Shown: positions 18,086 to 25,870 of the stretch, piece by piece | Layout of the letters: every line of letters starts with the position of its first letter | How positions within the stretch are numbered: position 1 is the first letter of the stretch | Assembly: GCA_035647815.1 (NCBI GenBank) | Contig: DASRMR010000065.1 | Span: forward strand, 1 to 64,000 | Direction of reading: 5' to 3' | DNA length: 64,000 bases | From: JAAYRQ01 sp035647815 | GTDB lineage: Bacteria; Bacillota; Syntrophomonadia; Syntrophomonadales; Syntrophomonadaceae | Made by a program: the position numbers and the translations under genes | Notes under the pieces: generated by a model | Database searches by the model: none | What the model was told of the DNA's origin: nothing | Seen by the model: only the letters and a program-made list of their open reading frames with translations

Positions 18086-18742
18086 CTAAATTATGGTGTT
18101 TGACCAATAATCTATTAAAAAATCGACATATTGATTTAGAAAGGCATTATCAGGATCAACGACATTTGTTTCAATTAAATATTCTATTATTTTGCTATTA
18201 TACAATGCTACAATACCGTGAACACTCGAAGCGATATGGGCTAGGTAGACATCCACATTCTCTTTTGGTACATTTGCTAAAATTCCGGATTCGATTATGG
18301 CCTTTTTCAACAACTCCCATGACTCTAAAGCGATATTCAGTTCCTCTGATGCTATGGTCTCCAGTGGTGTTCCTATAAAATCTTTTTGTTTGGGTACATC
18401 CCAGGTAAACATAATGTTATAAAAGTTAGCTTCAGTAATGCCGAATTTAATGTATTCGTGAAGAATTAACTTAAGTTTATCCATAGAGTTAGTACCACTA
18501 TTATAGCCTTCAAGCAGACGATTATAAAGCTCTGCAAACTTCTTGGTAAGGACCGCCAGGTAAATTCCATCTTTACTAGAATAGTAGTTATATATTGTTG
18601 TAGAAGTTATACCTAACCGGGCAGCCAGCTTTCTTAAACTGAAATTATCATAACCATTCTGGTCAATGATTTCGATAGTAGTATCGAGAATATTTTGTCT
18701 TACTATTTCAATAGCCTCAGGGCTACGTGATGATTTTGGCAT
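18086..18742 (-). CDS. TetR/AcrR-family transcriptional regulator
   Basis: A 218-residue repressor. The N-terminal helix-turn-helix (FSLRKLAARLGITSTTIYNYY, about 38-58) is typical of TetR, and the C-terminal ~150 residues form a helical ligand-binding domain of the TetR_C type. It converges on the glycyl radical enzyme/activase pair, the nearest metabolic target, so it may control that operon; this is inference from position. The next gene is 366 bases beyond its start. Confidence 0.88.
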   Translation of the reverse strand: MPKSSRSPEAIEIVRQNILDTTIEIIDQNGYDNFSLRKLAARLGITSTTIYNYYSSKDGIYLAVLTKKFAELYNRLLEGYNSGTNSMDKLKLILHEYIKFGITEANFYNIMFTWDVPKQKDFIGTPLETIASEELNIALESWELLKKAIIESGILANVPKENVDVYLAHIASSVHGIVALYNSKIIEYLIETNVVDPDNAFLNQYVDFLIDYWSNTII

Positions 18743-19108
18743 TTCCTAACCCACCTTTAAGAATAATTTATAGTTTAAAATCTACATTTCATTATACCCT
18801 ATAATGTTGGGGACAAAACGAGAAATCTAGCGATGATTGTCATACATAAACACCTAAAAACTTTTAAATTAGCAATATAAATGGCTGTAAATATTGAAAT
18901 AATCGCTGAGTTCCCAGTTGAGCACATCCGCGGGGACAGACCCCGCGGCAGGTCGATAAGGCATAAAACATACCAAAAAGTGAGACACTTACCCTGTCCC
19001 CTCGTCCCCGGTCCACACTAAACCCATAATATTCATGTCAGATTTAGTCACATTTCGTAAACTACTTTCATATAGTATAAGACGCTTAATTTATATGGAG
19101 GTGGTAGT
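18743..19108. other. Intergenic region with palindromic repeat
   Basis: 366 bases between divergent TetR and sigK genes. It holds the perfect GC palindrome at 18928-18948 and, about 45 bases on, a CCCTGTCCCC/GTCCCC tract of the second repeat family, then the sigK leader with GGAGGTGG. No gene is seen. Confidence 0.55.
18928..18948. repeat. GC-rich palindromic repeat
   Basis: A perfect hairpin, CCGCGGGG-ACAGA-CCCCGCGG, in very AT-rich surroundings. Its core GGGGACAGACC is shared with the copy at 13578-13596, marking a dispersed intergenic family. Confidence 0.75.
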
Positions 19109-19807
19109 TTGACCATCTTGGGGTGGATATTAGCATTAACAGCGATTATTAAGGGAAGTTTACTACTTTTCGGTTATCTTAATAATCAGGTTTTTCCTCA
19201 GCCTTTGGGAGAAAAAGATGAAAGGCACTACTTAAATGAGCTGAATCTAGGTAGTGAAGAGGCTAGAAACAAGCTTATTGAACATAATTTAAGACTTGTA
19301 GCACATGTAGTTAGAAAATATGAAACTAGTGGCGAGGAGATGGATGACCTAATATCAATTGGTACTATTGGACTCATTAAAGCTATCAACACATTTAAGG
19401 ATGATAAAGGCGTTAGGTTAGCCACTTATGCAGCTCGTTGTATTGAGAATGAAGTTTTGATGCATTTACGTACGACTAAGAAAATTAAACAAGAGGTATC
19501 TATTTATGATCCGATCGGGTATGACAAGGAAGGTAATGAGATTTCTTTAATAGACATATTAACTCTTGATAATGAAATCGTAGAAATTATACAAGCAAAA
19601 ATGCAAGAAGAAAAGATAAAAGGGAATATGGGTGTATTGACTGTGCGGGAAAAGCAAGTCATAGAAATGCGTTATGGACTTTTTAATGGTCTAAAAGAAA
19701 CGCAAAGGGAAATTGCTGAAAAGTTAGGTATTTCAAGGTCATATGTTTCCCGCATAGAAAAGCGGGCACTTAAAAAATTGATTAAGGAAATAAGTGTAGA
19801 GGCATAA
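19109..19807 (+). CDS. sigK: Sporulation sigma factor SigK precursor
   Basis: A 232-residue sigma-70-family factor for the late mother cell. It has an N-terminal hydrophobic pro-segment of about 20-25 residues (WILALTAIIKGSLLLFGYL), removed in known pro-sigma-K. Then come FPQPL, region 2 (NLRLVAHVVRKYE, DLISIGTIGLIKAI, RLATYAARCIENEVLMHLR) and region 4 (TQREIAEKLGISRSYVSRIEKRALKKL). The start is TTG with GGAGGTGG five bases upstream. The gene is continuous, not split by a skin element. Its last 26 bases overlap the end of the converging PH-domain gene. Confidence 0.93.
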   Translation: MTILGWILALTAIIKGSLLLFGYLNNQVFPQPLGEKDERHYLNELNLGSEEARNKLIEHNLRLVAHVVRKYETSGEEMDDLISIGTIGLIKAINTFKDDKGVRLATYAARCIENEVLMHLRTTKKIKQEVSIYDPIGYDKEGNEISLIDILTLDNEIVEIIQAKMQEEKIKGNMGVLTVREKQVIEMRYGLFNGLKETQREIAEKLGISRSYVSRIEKRALKKLIKEISVEA

Positions 19808-21218
19808 GAAGCCAGTTCATGATTTGGTCGCCATCTTCTGAATTTATCCCCTTTAGACTTAGTGTGGTTCCTCCGATATTAGATGCAATTTGTATATTAA
19901 AAGCTTTCAACCCTTTGCGTTTTTGCAAGGGGTTTTGTTGTAATTGAAAAGATTGGATTCTCTGTCTTTTTAATGATGTAGTAACTAGCCCTAGATTTCT
20001 AAAACGGATAGTTAACTGATTATCTGTAATTTGCCAGCCGGCATCATTGTATTGTTTAATTCCTAAGCAGTAAGCACCTAAAGGGAGTAATAATGCTAGG
20101 AAACCATATTTAAATATTATGATTAGGGGCAAAGTTATAATTAAAGCTGGGATAGTAAGAATCATACGATAACGATTTTTGGCAGCTTTAGATAAAGGAG
20201 TAAACTTAGTTTCTACTTCAAATTCAGGTAAAAAGGTTTGCAAAAAGTTTTTTGCTTCTCGTTTAGGTAGTAAGGGAAAGATTAAGGTATCGGTAGCCGA
20301 CTTATCACCATGACCAACACTTACTATATGAATAGTAACTAACCCAAAAGGTTGTCTTAATATTCCTTCTGCAATTTTTACTGCTTGAATTCGTCTAACG
20401 GGAATATTTATTTGCCGCTTTTCTAAAAGTCCACGACCGACTAGAATACGGTCACTATAACGGGTTAAGTTAAAACCCCCTATACTAATAATAGTGCCTA
20501 TTATAGAAGCAATCCATGCTATGAGGAGTAATGAGGAAAAGCCTATTATCCATATTAATATCCCTTCACTTGCATAACTAGCTAGGTATTGGCCGATGAG
20601 GGTATAAATATCATCATCTGGTATAAACTGATTAACTTGCGATAATACAGCCATTAGACCGAGCAGAATTACTCCTAAGCCATTAGAAGTACTAGCAGCT
20701 ATTAAGAGTTGTTTAGTTGAAAGTTTCTTTTCTTCAGCAGGTTCAGAATCACTTTCCTCGTTTAGAGGCTTATTTTTTCTAGTAACTTGCAAGTTGGCTT
20801 CAAGATTTTGAGCTTGATCCTTAGTGATAGCTGCCAAAGATGCTTCAGCTTGGCTTGACCCCCCAGCAGTTTGAACTTCTAATTTTACTAAACCAAACAT
20901 TCTTTGTACTACACCAGCTGATAGCGAAATGCTTTGTATTCGCTCTAAAGGAATATAAGTTTTGTGGCGGGAAAAGATTCCTTGTTCAATTCTTAATTCA
21001 TCACCATAAATTTCATAACTGAACCGTAGCCAGCTAAGAATTGCAAAAATGATATATAAGAACACTATTAATGCCCCGACACCTAATATCCATTCTTTGC
21101 GTATAGGACTAGCTACAATGATTACTGAAATTCCTATAAATGATTGGATAAATGCTTTTAGGTTTTTTATTAGATTTTCTAATACTGCTGCAGGATGTAG
21201 GCGCATAGGGTTAGACAT
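19782..21218 (-). CDS. YdbT-like multi-PH-domain membrane protein
   Basis: A 478-residue membrane protein with repeated bacterial PH domains (bPH2/DUF304): near 60-140 (YEIYGDELRIEQGIFSRHKT and ERIQS), near 255-330 (LTRYSDRILVGRGLLEKRQI) and near 390-470 (ITDNQLTIRFRNLGL). Pairs of membrane helices lie between them. It resembles YdbT of Bacillus and is encoded 8 bases inside the end of its YdbS-like partner, so the two form an operon. In Bacillus this pair is linked to envelope stress and antimicrobial resistance; the molecular role is not settled. Confidence 0.85.
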   Translation of the reverse strand: MSNPMRLHPAAVLENLIKNLKAFIQSFIGISVIIVASPIRKEWILGVGALIVFLYIIFAILSWLRFSYEIYGDELRIEQGIFSRHKTYIPLERIQSISLSAGVVQRMFGLVKLEVQTAGGSSQAEASLAAITKDQAQNLEANLQVTRKNKPLNEESDSEPAEEKKLSTKQLLIAASTSNGLGVILLGLMAVLSQVNQFIPDDDIYTLIGQYLASYASEGILIWIIGFSSLLLIAWIASIIGTIISIGGFNLTRYSDRILVGRGLLEKRQINIPVRRIQAVKIAEGILRQPFGLVTIHIVSVGHGDKSATDTLIFPLLPKREAKNFLQTFLPEFEVETKFTPLSKAAKNRYRMILTIPALIITLPLIIIFKYGFLALLLPLGAYCLGIKQYNDAGWQITDNQLTIRFRNLGLVTTSLKRQRIQSFQLQQNPLQKRKGLKAFNIQIASNIGGTTLSLKGINSEDGDQIMNWLLMPLHLFP

Positions 21219-21693
21219 CTTCTTCCACCACTCTTGCTAAAATAGATATACGGTCTCGCAGTTCATCAGCGATTTCTTCGGCTAAAGCTGGTATTTCGTG
21301 TTCTCCAGCTGCAGTAGAAATAGTAACAGATGATAAGGCAAATCTTTTCATAAGTGGGCCTTGTTTAGTATCTACATGTTGGACTTTTACCATAGGAATG
21401 ATAGTTCTCTTTTTAATTAATAAGCCATAACATAAATCAATATCGTGTTCTGATATTTCATAGCGCCATCTTTCCCAGATTATTTTAGGGAAAAGGGCTG
21501 TTTTTAAGTAGGTTATAATTATAGAGAAAATTATTAATATAATGATTATCCAACTAGGAAATGACCAGATACGAATACCAAATATATAATAAGCTACTGG
21601 TATTAGCCACCATAGTATAGAAGTTAAAAAACCTGACCAAAACCAATAGGATAGAGCCTTAATTCCCAGCCTGTTAACTGGTTCATTACGCAT
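21211..21693 (-). CDS. YdbS-like PH-domain membrane protein
   Basis: A 160-residue protein with two N-terminal membrane helices (about 15-70) and one C-terminal bPH2/DUF304 domain (WERWRYEISEHDIDLCYGLL, VKVQHVDTKQGPLMKRF). It is the first gene of the pair with the YdbT-like gene, which it overlaps by 8 bases. A GGAGGAATATAATG start region is clear. Function is as for the partner. Confidence 0.85.
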   Translation of the reverse strand: MRNEPVNRLGIKALSYWFWSGFLTSILWWLIPVAYYIFGIRIWSFPSWIIIILIIFSIIITYLKTALFPKIIWERWRYEISEHDIDLCYGLLIKKRTIIPMVKVQHVDTKQGPLMKRFALSSVTISTAAGEHEIPALAEEIADELRDRISILARVVEEDV

Positions 21694-21793
21694 TATATTC
21701 CTCCCTATATATGAGCTGCAATCTAAAAGCTATTTTAACACATTTGTAAGCAGTCTTATGAATGGAAGATATTACATATTGAGATGGTAGGAA

Positions 21794-21967
21794 TTATTCT
21801 ACAAACTGAATCGCCTCAACTGGGCAATCATCTTCACAAATCCCACATACTGTACATATATCTTGATCGATGACATATGAAGGTCCGATAGGGCTTATAG
21901 CTTCTACTGGACAAACATCAGCACATAAGCCGCAAGCAGTACAAAGTTCCTGTATTATTTTATACAT
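21794..21967 (-). CDS. 2[4Fe-4S] ferredoxin, 57 residues
   Basis: A complete 57-residue bacterial ferredoxin. Two cluster motifs are visible, CTACGLCADVCPVEAI and CTVCGICEDDCPVEAI, in the CX2CX2CX3CP form, with the usual internal symmetry. The GAGAGGG site lies before the ATG. It would carry low-potential electrons in the cytosol. It follows, 15 bases on, a relic of an acyl-CoA dehydrogenase gene on the same strand, suggesting it once served a fatty-acid oxidation unit. Confidence 0.92.
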   Translation of the reverse strand: MYKIIQELCTACGLCADVCPVEAISPIGPSYVIDQDICTVCGICEDDCPVEAIQFVE

Positions 21968-21982
21968 AAGTAAAAACCCTCT

Positions 21983-22093
21983 CTATAATAAAAGTGTAGC
22001 AACAATATTTTTTTGTATATTATTAGTACCTTCAATAATTGATAAAACTCTAGCATCTCGAAAAAGTTGCTCCATAAAAGAACCTTTTTCCAT
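21983..22093 (-). pseudogene. C-terminal relic of an acyl-CoA dehydrogenase gene
   Basis: Thirty-six codons and a stop (TAG). The sequence FRDARVLSIIEGTNNIQKNIVA is the C-terminal helix signature of acyl-CoA dehydrogenases (RDARVxxIYEGTxxIQ), which contacts FAD across the tetramer. Nothing of the remaining ~340 residues is found upstream, where the HMA/ATPase promoter now lies, so the gene was removed by deletion or by arrival of the metal operon. Confidence 0.8.
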
Positions 22094-22170
22094 TATTTAA
22101 GTTCATTTTATCACAGACTAGTAATTTTCTTCCTTAACTTTAAATGAAAAATTAATATTTTTCCTTAATT

Positions 22171-22212
22171 TTGACCTAGGTCAAGGTTTTAAAATGGCAA
22201 CCAACTTATAAT
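22171..22212 (+). promoter_or_regulatory. Fnr-like palindrome and promoter of the HMA/ATPase operon
   Basis: TTGACCTAGGTCAA (22171-22184) is a perfect 14-bp palindrome of the Crp/Fnr type (TTGAx6TCAA). A TATAAT -10 box lies at 22207-22212, with no good -35. The predicted start near 22219 puts the palindrome centre at about -41.5, the usual position for class II activation. The likely protein is the Crp/Fnr regulator encoded as the third gene of the same operon. Confidence 0.75.
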
Positions 22213-22266
22213 TTAAGCGAGCAAAGGAAACTAATAAACTAACTATAAAATAAGGAGGAATTTATA

Positions 22267-22482
22267 ATGACAACTAAGACTTACCAGTTACAAACTTTAA
22301 CTTGTCCTACTTGTGTTAAGAAAATCGAAAAAGCTGTCAAAAGTATGGATGGGGTAAAAGGTGTAGATGTCTTATTTAACGCGAGCAGGGTAAAAGTAAA
22401 CTTCGATGATAGCTTAGGTGATGGCACAGATATTAAAAAAGTCATTGAAAGATTAGGTTTTGGAATTTTAGGAGAAAAGTAA
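22267..22482 (+). CDS. Heavy-metal-associated (HMA) domain protein
   Basis: A 71-residue single-domain HMA protein of the CopZ/MerP fold. The metal-binding motif is TCPTC (Cys13, Cys16). It replaces the N-terminal metal-binding domain missing from the ATPase encoded 21 bases downstream, and probably hands metal to that pump or binds it for regulation. AAGGAGG site; first gene of the operon. Confidence 0.9.
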   Translation: MTTKTYQLQTLTCPTCVKKIEKAVKSMDGVKGVDVLFNASRVKVNFDDSLGDGTDIKKVIERLGFGILGEK

Positions 22483-22503
22483 ACCATAAAGGTGTGATTA
22501 GAT

Positions 22504-24381
22504 ATGTTAAGGGATAGTAAAGGACAAAGGGTTCTATTAGCTGGTGCCTTGATTATAGCCGGCTTACTTACCTTGAAATTAAATTATCGAATGAACATTA
22601 CAGATACATTTTTCCTTAGCATATCTGATGTTTTAATGCTTCTGGCAACTTTTGTAGCCGGATACCCTATTGCAGTCAATGCAATTCAGGCTATTCGCTA
22701 CAAAATACTAGGTATTGATGCTTTAGTGACATTAGCTGTAATAGGTGCTATTTATATTACTGAATACTGGGAAGCTGCTGCAGTCACTTTTCTTTTTATG
22801 TTTGGAGCTTATTTAGAAGCAAGAGCTTTGGAGAAAACTAGATCAGCTATTAAGTCGTTACTAGAGTTAGCCCCTGATGTGGCTCGCGTAATTCGTAATG
22901 GGGAAGAAGTAGAAATCTCACCTGATCAAGTAATCAAAGGTGAGCTAGTTATAGTTAAACCGGGTGAGAAAATCCCGGTAGATGGAAATGTAATAGAAGG
23001 TAGTGCTTATGTAAATCAAGCGTCAATCACGGGTGAATCGATGCCAGTTACAAAAGAAAATGATGATGGAGTTTTTTCCGGAACTATTTTGGAATCAGGC
23101 TACCTTAAGATTCAAGCTGAAAAGGTCGGAGATGATACTACATTTGCCAGAATCTTAGAAATGGTAGAAGAAGCCCAAGATAAAAAAGCTAAAACTCAAA
23201 AGTTCTTAGAAAGATTCGCTGAATATTATACGCCAGGAATTGTAGTTATGGCTGTGATAATATATATCTTCACTAAAGATTTGCCTTTAACCTTAACCTT
23301 GTTAGTCATAGCATGTCCAGGTGCTTTAGTTATTGCTACTCCAGTATCAGTAGTAGCTGCTATCGGTAATGGTGCTAGAAATGGGATTCTGATAAAAGGT
23401 GGAGAAATTATAGAGAAAATTGGGACGGTTAAAGTAATCGCATTTGATAAAACCGGAACTTTAACCGAAGGTAAGCCTAAAGTAACTAAAGTTAAATCAT
23501 ACGGAATTGAAGAAACAGAACTTTTATACTTAACTGCTAGTGCAGAAATGTATTCTGAACATCCTTTAGCCAGAGCTATTATTGCCGAAGCTAGTTTAAA
23601 CTCTAATATCACCTTAACTTCACCAGAAGAATCCGAAATTATAGCTGGGCAAGGGTTGAAGGCTAAAATTGATGAAAAAATAATAATAATCGGTAACAGG
23701 AAGTTAATATCAGAAAATAAGCTAGAAATGCCGACACATATAGATGAGTATATAATGAACCAAGAAGCTGAAGGTCAAACTGCCGTTATCATAGCCGACC
23801 TAGATAATGTCTTAGGTGTAATTTCTATTGCAGATACGATTAGAAAAGATGCGGTAGAGTTAGTGAAAAGGTTAAGAAAATCTGGTGCCCAGCAAATAGT
23901 TATGTTAACTGGTGATAACCAAAGAGCGGCAGCAGCTATCGCTAATAAAATCGGATTAGATAATTATTATGCGGAGTTGTTACCTGAAGATAAAGTGCGT
24001 ATTTTAGAAGACCTACAAGCTAAATATGGAACTGCAGCTATGGTAGGTGATGGAGTTAATGATGCTCCAGCCCTAGCTTCTGCAGACCTAGGAATTGCTG
24101 TAGGCGGCGCCGGAACTGATGTAGCTATGGAAACTGCTGATATGGTCTTAATGTCTGATGAGATAATAAAACTGTCTTATGCAATCGGCTTAAGCCGCGC
24201 TACAGTGCGAAACATGAAGCAAAATATCTACTTTGCAGTTAGTGTAGTTGTGATACTATTAATAGGAGTATTAGCTAAAGTTGTATTCTTATCATCGGGA
24301 ATGCTAGTCCATATTTTAAGTGTTCTAGCTGTAATTGTTAATGCTATCCGATTATTAGGATATAAGGAAAAACAAAGCTAA
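22504..24381 (+). CDS. Heavy-metal-transporting P1B-type ATPase with CPG motif
   Basis: A 625-residue P1B-type pump. Visible motifs are the actuator TGES (SITGESMPV), the phosphorylation site DKTGTLTEG, HP in SEHPLARA, TGDN and GDGVNDAPALASADLG. The intramembrane motif is ACPGALVIATP (Cys271-Pro-Gly) in place of the CPC of Cu/Zn/Cd pumps, so the metal is unclear. The N-terminal HMA domain is absent and is supplied by the separate gene upstream. The last two helices lie at about 580-615. It probably exports a soft or transition metal in trade for ATP, under the Crp/Fnr regulator encoded next. Confidence 0.9.
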   Translation: MLRDSKGQRVLLAGALIIAGLLTLKLNYRMNITDTFFLSISDVLMLLATFVAGYPIAVNAIQAIRYKILGIDALVTLAVIGAIYITEYWEAAAVTFLFMFGAYLEARALEKTRSAIKSLLELAPDVARVIRNGEEVEISPDQVIKGELVIVKPGEKIPVDGNVIEGSAYVNQASITGESMPVTKENDDGVFSGTILESGYLKIQAEKVGDDTTFARILEMVEEAQDKKAKTQKFLERFAEYYTPGIVVMAVIIYIFTKDLPLTLTLLVIACPGALVIATPVSVVAAIGNGARNGILIKGGEIIEKIGTVKVIAFDKTGTLTEGKPKVTKVKSYGIEETELLYLTASAEMYSEHPLARAIIAEASLNSNITLTSPEESEIIAGQGLKAKIDEKIIIIGNRKLISENKLEMPTHIDEYIMNQEAEGQTAVIIADLDNVLGVISIADTIRKDAVELVKRLRKSGAQQIVMLTGDNQRAAAAIANKIGLDNYYAELLPEDKVRILEDLQAKYGTAAMVGDGVNDAPALASADLGIAVGGAGTDVAMETADMVLMSDEIIKLSYAIGLSRATVRNMKQNIYFAVSVVVILLIGVLAKVVFLSSGMLVHILSVLAVIVNAIRLLGYKEKQS

Positions 24382-24409
24382 AGTTAAGTAGCCTAGAAAG
24401 GGTGTCAAA

Positions 24410-25108
24410 ATGCACGATATTAAATGTTTTCATGGAGAATGTCATACTGAACGGGTATGTATGCACAAGGTTCCTATTTTTAATAATCTAAACCCTGAGG
24501 AAATGACCCAGATAGCTGAGATTATAACTGATCGATATTATCAAAAAGGGGAAAACATTTATTTATCTGGTGCAAGTGAAGAACGCTTATATGTTATTAA
24601 CCATGGAAAAGTGAAAATAACTAAAATATCTGAAACAGGGAAAGAGCAGGTTATTAGGATTTTACATCCTGGTGATTTTATGGGCGAGCTTTCCCTGTTT
24701 GCTCGTGCACCTTTAGATACTAATGCAGAAGCCTTAGAACCGACAGCAGTTTGTATTATAGATGGAAATAAATTAAATAGGATTATTGAACAAGTGCCTA
24801 GCATCGCAGTTAAAATTATAGAAGAACTTAGTAAAAGATTGCAAAGTGCAGAAGGGATGATTAAATCATTAGGTCTGCATGATGTAGAACATAGAATTGT
24901 CGATACTTTACTTAGAATGGCTCAAGATTCAGATGAAATTAACCTAGCTATTAGTAAGAAAGACTTAGCCTCACATATGGGCATGAGCCAAGAGACTTTA
25001 AGCAGAAAATTATCATCTTTCCAAGAATTAGGCTGGATTAAGCTGGTCGGACATAGAACTATAGTAATCCTAGACCGTGACGCACTAAATGAGATTGCGG
25101 GGATATAG
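24410..25108 (+). CDS. Crp/Fnr-family regulator with Cys-rich N-terminus
   Basis: A 232-residue regulator. A cyclic-nucleotide-binding beta-roll (about 25-140; GEnIYLSGASEERLYVINHG region) precedes a C-terminal winged helix (SKKDLASHMGMSQETLSRKL, about 185-205). The first 17 residues hold Cys6, Cys11 and Cys17, spaced much like the Fe-S ligands of Fnr, and another Cys lies near 124 (TAVCIID), so it may sense oxygen, redox or the pumped metal. It is the third gene of the HMA/ATPase operon and probably binds the TTGACCTAGGTCAA site upstream. Confidence 0.88.
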   Translation: MHDIKCFHGECHTERVCMHKVPIFNNLNPEEMTQIAEIITDRYYQKGENIYLSGASEERLYVINHGKVKITKISETGKEQVIRILHPGDFMGELSLFARAPLDTNAEALEPTAVCIIDGNKLNRIIEQVPSIAVKIIEELSKRLQSAEGMIKSLGLHDVEHRIVDTLLRMAQDSDEINLAISKKDLASHMGMSQETLSRKLSSFQELGWIKLVGHRTIVILDRDALNEIAGI

Positions 25109-25340
25109 CTTAAACATAATGATAAAAATTTTAAAATGTATGTTTGCAAGCCCTAGCGATATGCCATATAGGAATAGTTTCAAAGAGTTTTTCTAAAAGG
25201 TTAGGAAATATGGCGGGGTTTAGAAACATTTTGGTACATGACTATACTAAAATAAAACCAGAAATTATCATAAATATATTAAAAAAGGATATATAAACAA
25301 CTTAGTGAAGTCTGTCAGTACTATATACTAAGATACGGTT

Positions 25341-25370
25341 ACACCTTTAATATTTTAAGGTGTTTTTTTC
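25341..25370 (+). terminator. Intrinsic terminator before the ArsR operon
   Basis: Stem ACACCTT / AAGGTGT with a loop of about 9 bases, followed directly by a TTTTTTT run. It lies 230 bases beyond the Crp/Fnr gene and insulates the two metal operons. Confidence 0.75.
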
Positions 25371-25388
25371 TTGCATTTTATGTGTTCG

Positions 25389-25413
25389 TATAATAACATA
25401 AGCATATACTTAT
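25389..25413 (+). promoter_or_regulatory. Putative ArsR operator overlapping a promoter
   Basis: A TATAAT box (25389-25394) is followed by ATAAGCATATACTTAT (25398-25413), a palindrome with 5-bp arms. Position and AT-rich form fit the operator of an autoregulated ArsR repressor. The -35 is weak. Confidence 0.5.
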
Positions 25414-25431
25414 ATAAGGAGTTGCTTATGG

Positions 25432-25776
25432 ATGTTTGAAACATTTTTTAAAGCTATTGGTGAGCCGACTAGGCTTAAGATTTTGCGCCTTTTAGTAGAA
25501 GAAGATTTATGTGTTTGCGATATAGAAGAAGTATTACAGATGAGTCAACCTCGAATTTCTCAACACCTTAAAGTATTAAAACAAGCTGGTTTAGTTGGGG
25601 ATAGGAAAGAAGGACAAAAAACTATATGCAATTTTAATCATAGTGCATTTACAGAAAATTTAGAGGAATTCCAGAGATTTATGTTTAGCCCTATAGAGGA
25701 AATAAAAAACTTTGAAGATGAAGTTGCGAGACTTATGCTATTAGATGGAACTTCTTGTGAGAAAAAACTAAACTAA
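25432..25776 (+). CDS. ArsR-family metal-sensing repressor
   Basis: A 114-residue winged-helix protein of the ArsR/SmtB family. The DNA-binding part is MSQPRISQHLKVLKQAGLV (about 40-58). The metal-binding pair lies just before it in EEDLCVCDIEEVL, the CVC box of As(III)/Pb/Cd sensors; a further Cys lies at the C-terminus (TSCEKK). It would release the operator on binding metal or metalloid. It heads a unit with a DUF318 permease and a thioredoxin-like protein, a combination known from arsenic resistance loci. Confidence 0.92.
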   Translation: MFETFFKAIGEPTRLKILRLLVEEDLCVCDIEEVLQMSQPRISQHLKVLKQAGLVGDRKEGQKTICNFNHSAFTENLEEFQRFMFSPIEEIKNFEDEVARLMLLDGTSCEKKLN

Positions 25777-25791
25777 CTATGTCAAGGATGT

Positions 25792-25838
25792 CAAGGGGAC
25801 GGGGTTACTGTCACCTTTATGTCAACAACCCCGTCCCC
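25792..25838. repeat. Palindromic repeat between arsR and permease
   Basis: Arms GGGGACGGGGTT (25795-25806) and AACCCCGTCCCC (25827-25838) with a loop containing TGTCACCTT. The left arm plus loop is nearly identical to 40033-40058. It resembles REP elements linked to Y1-type (RAYT) transposases. It could form a hairpin that lowers permease expression. Confidence 0.75.
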
Positions 25839-25870
25839 GCGTCACCCGCGTCATCTTTTGGAGGGCTATT

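Noticed and set aside
18028..18378. 116-codon plus-strand ORF
   Set aside because: It lies antisense to the TetR gene and begins in the terminator hairpin.
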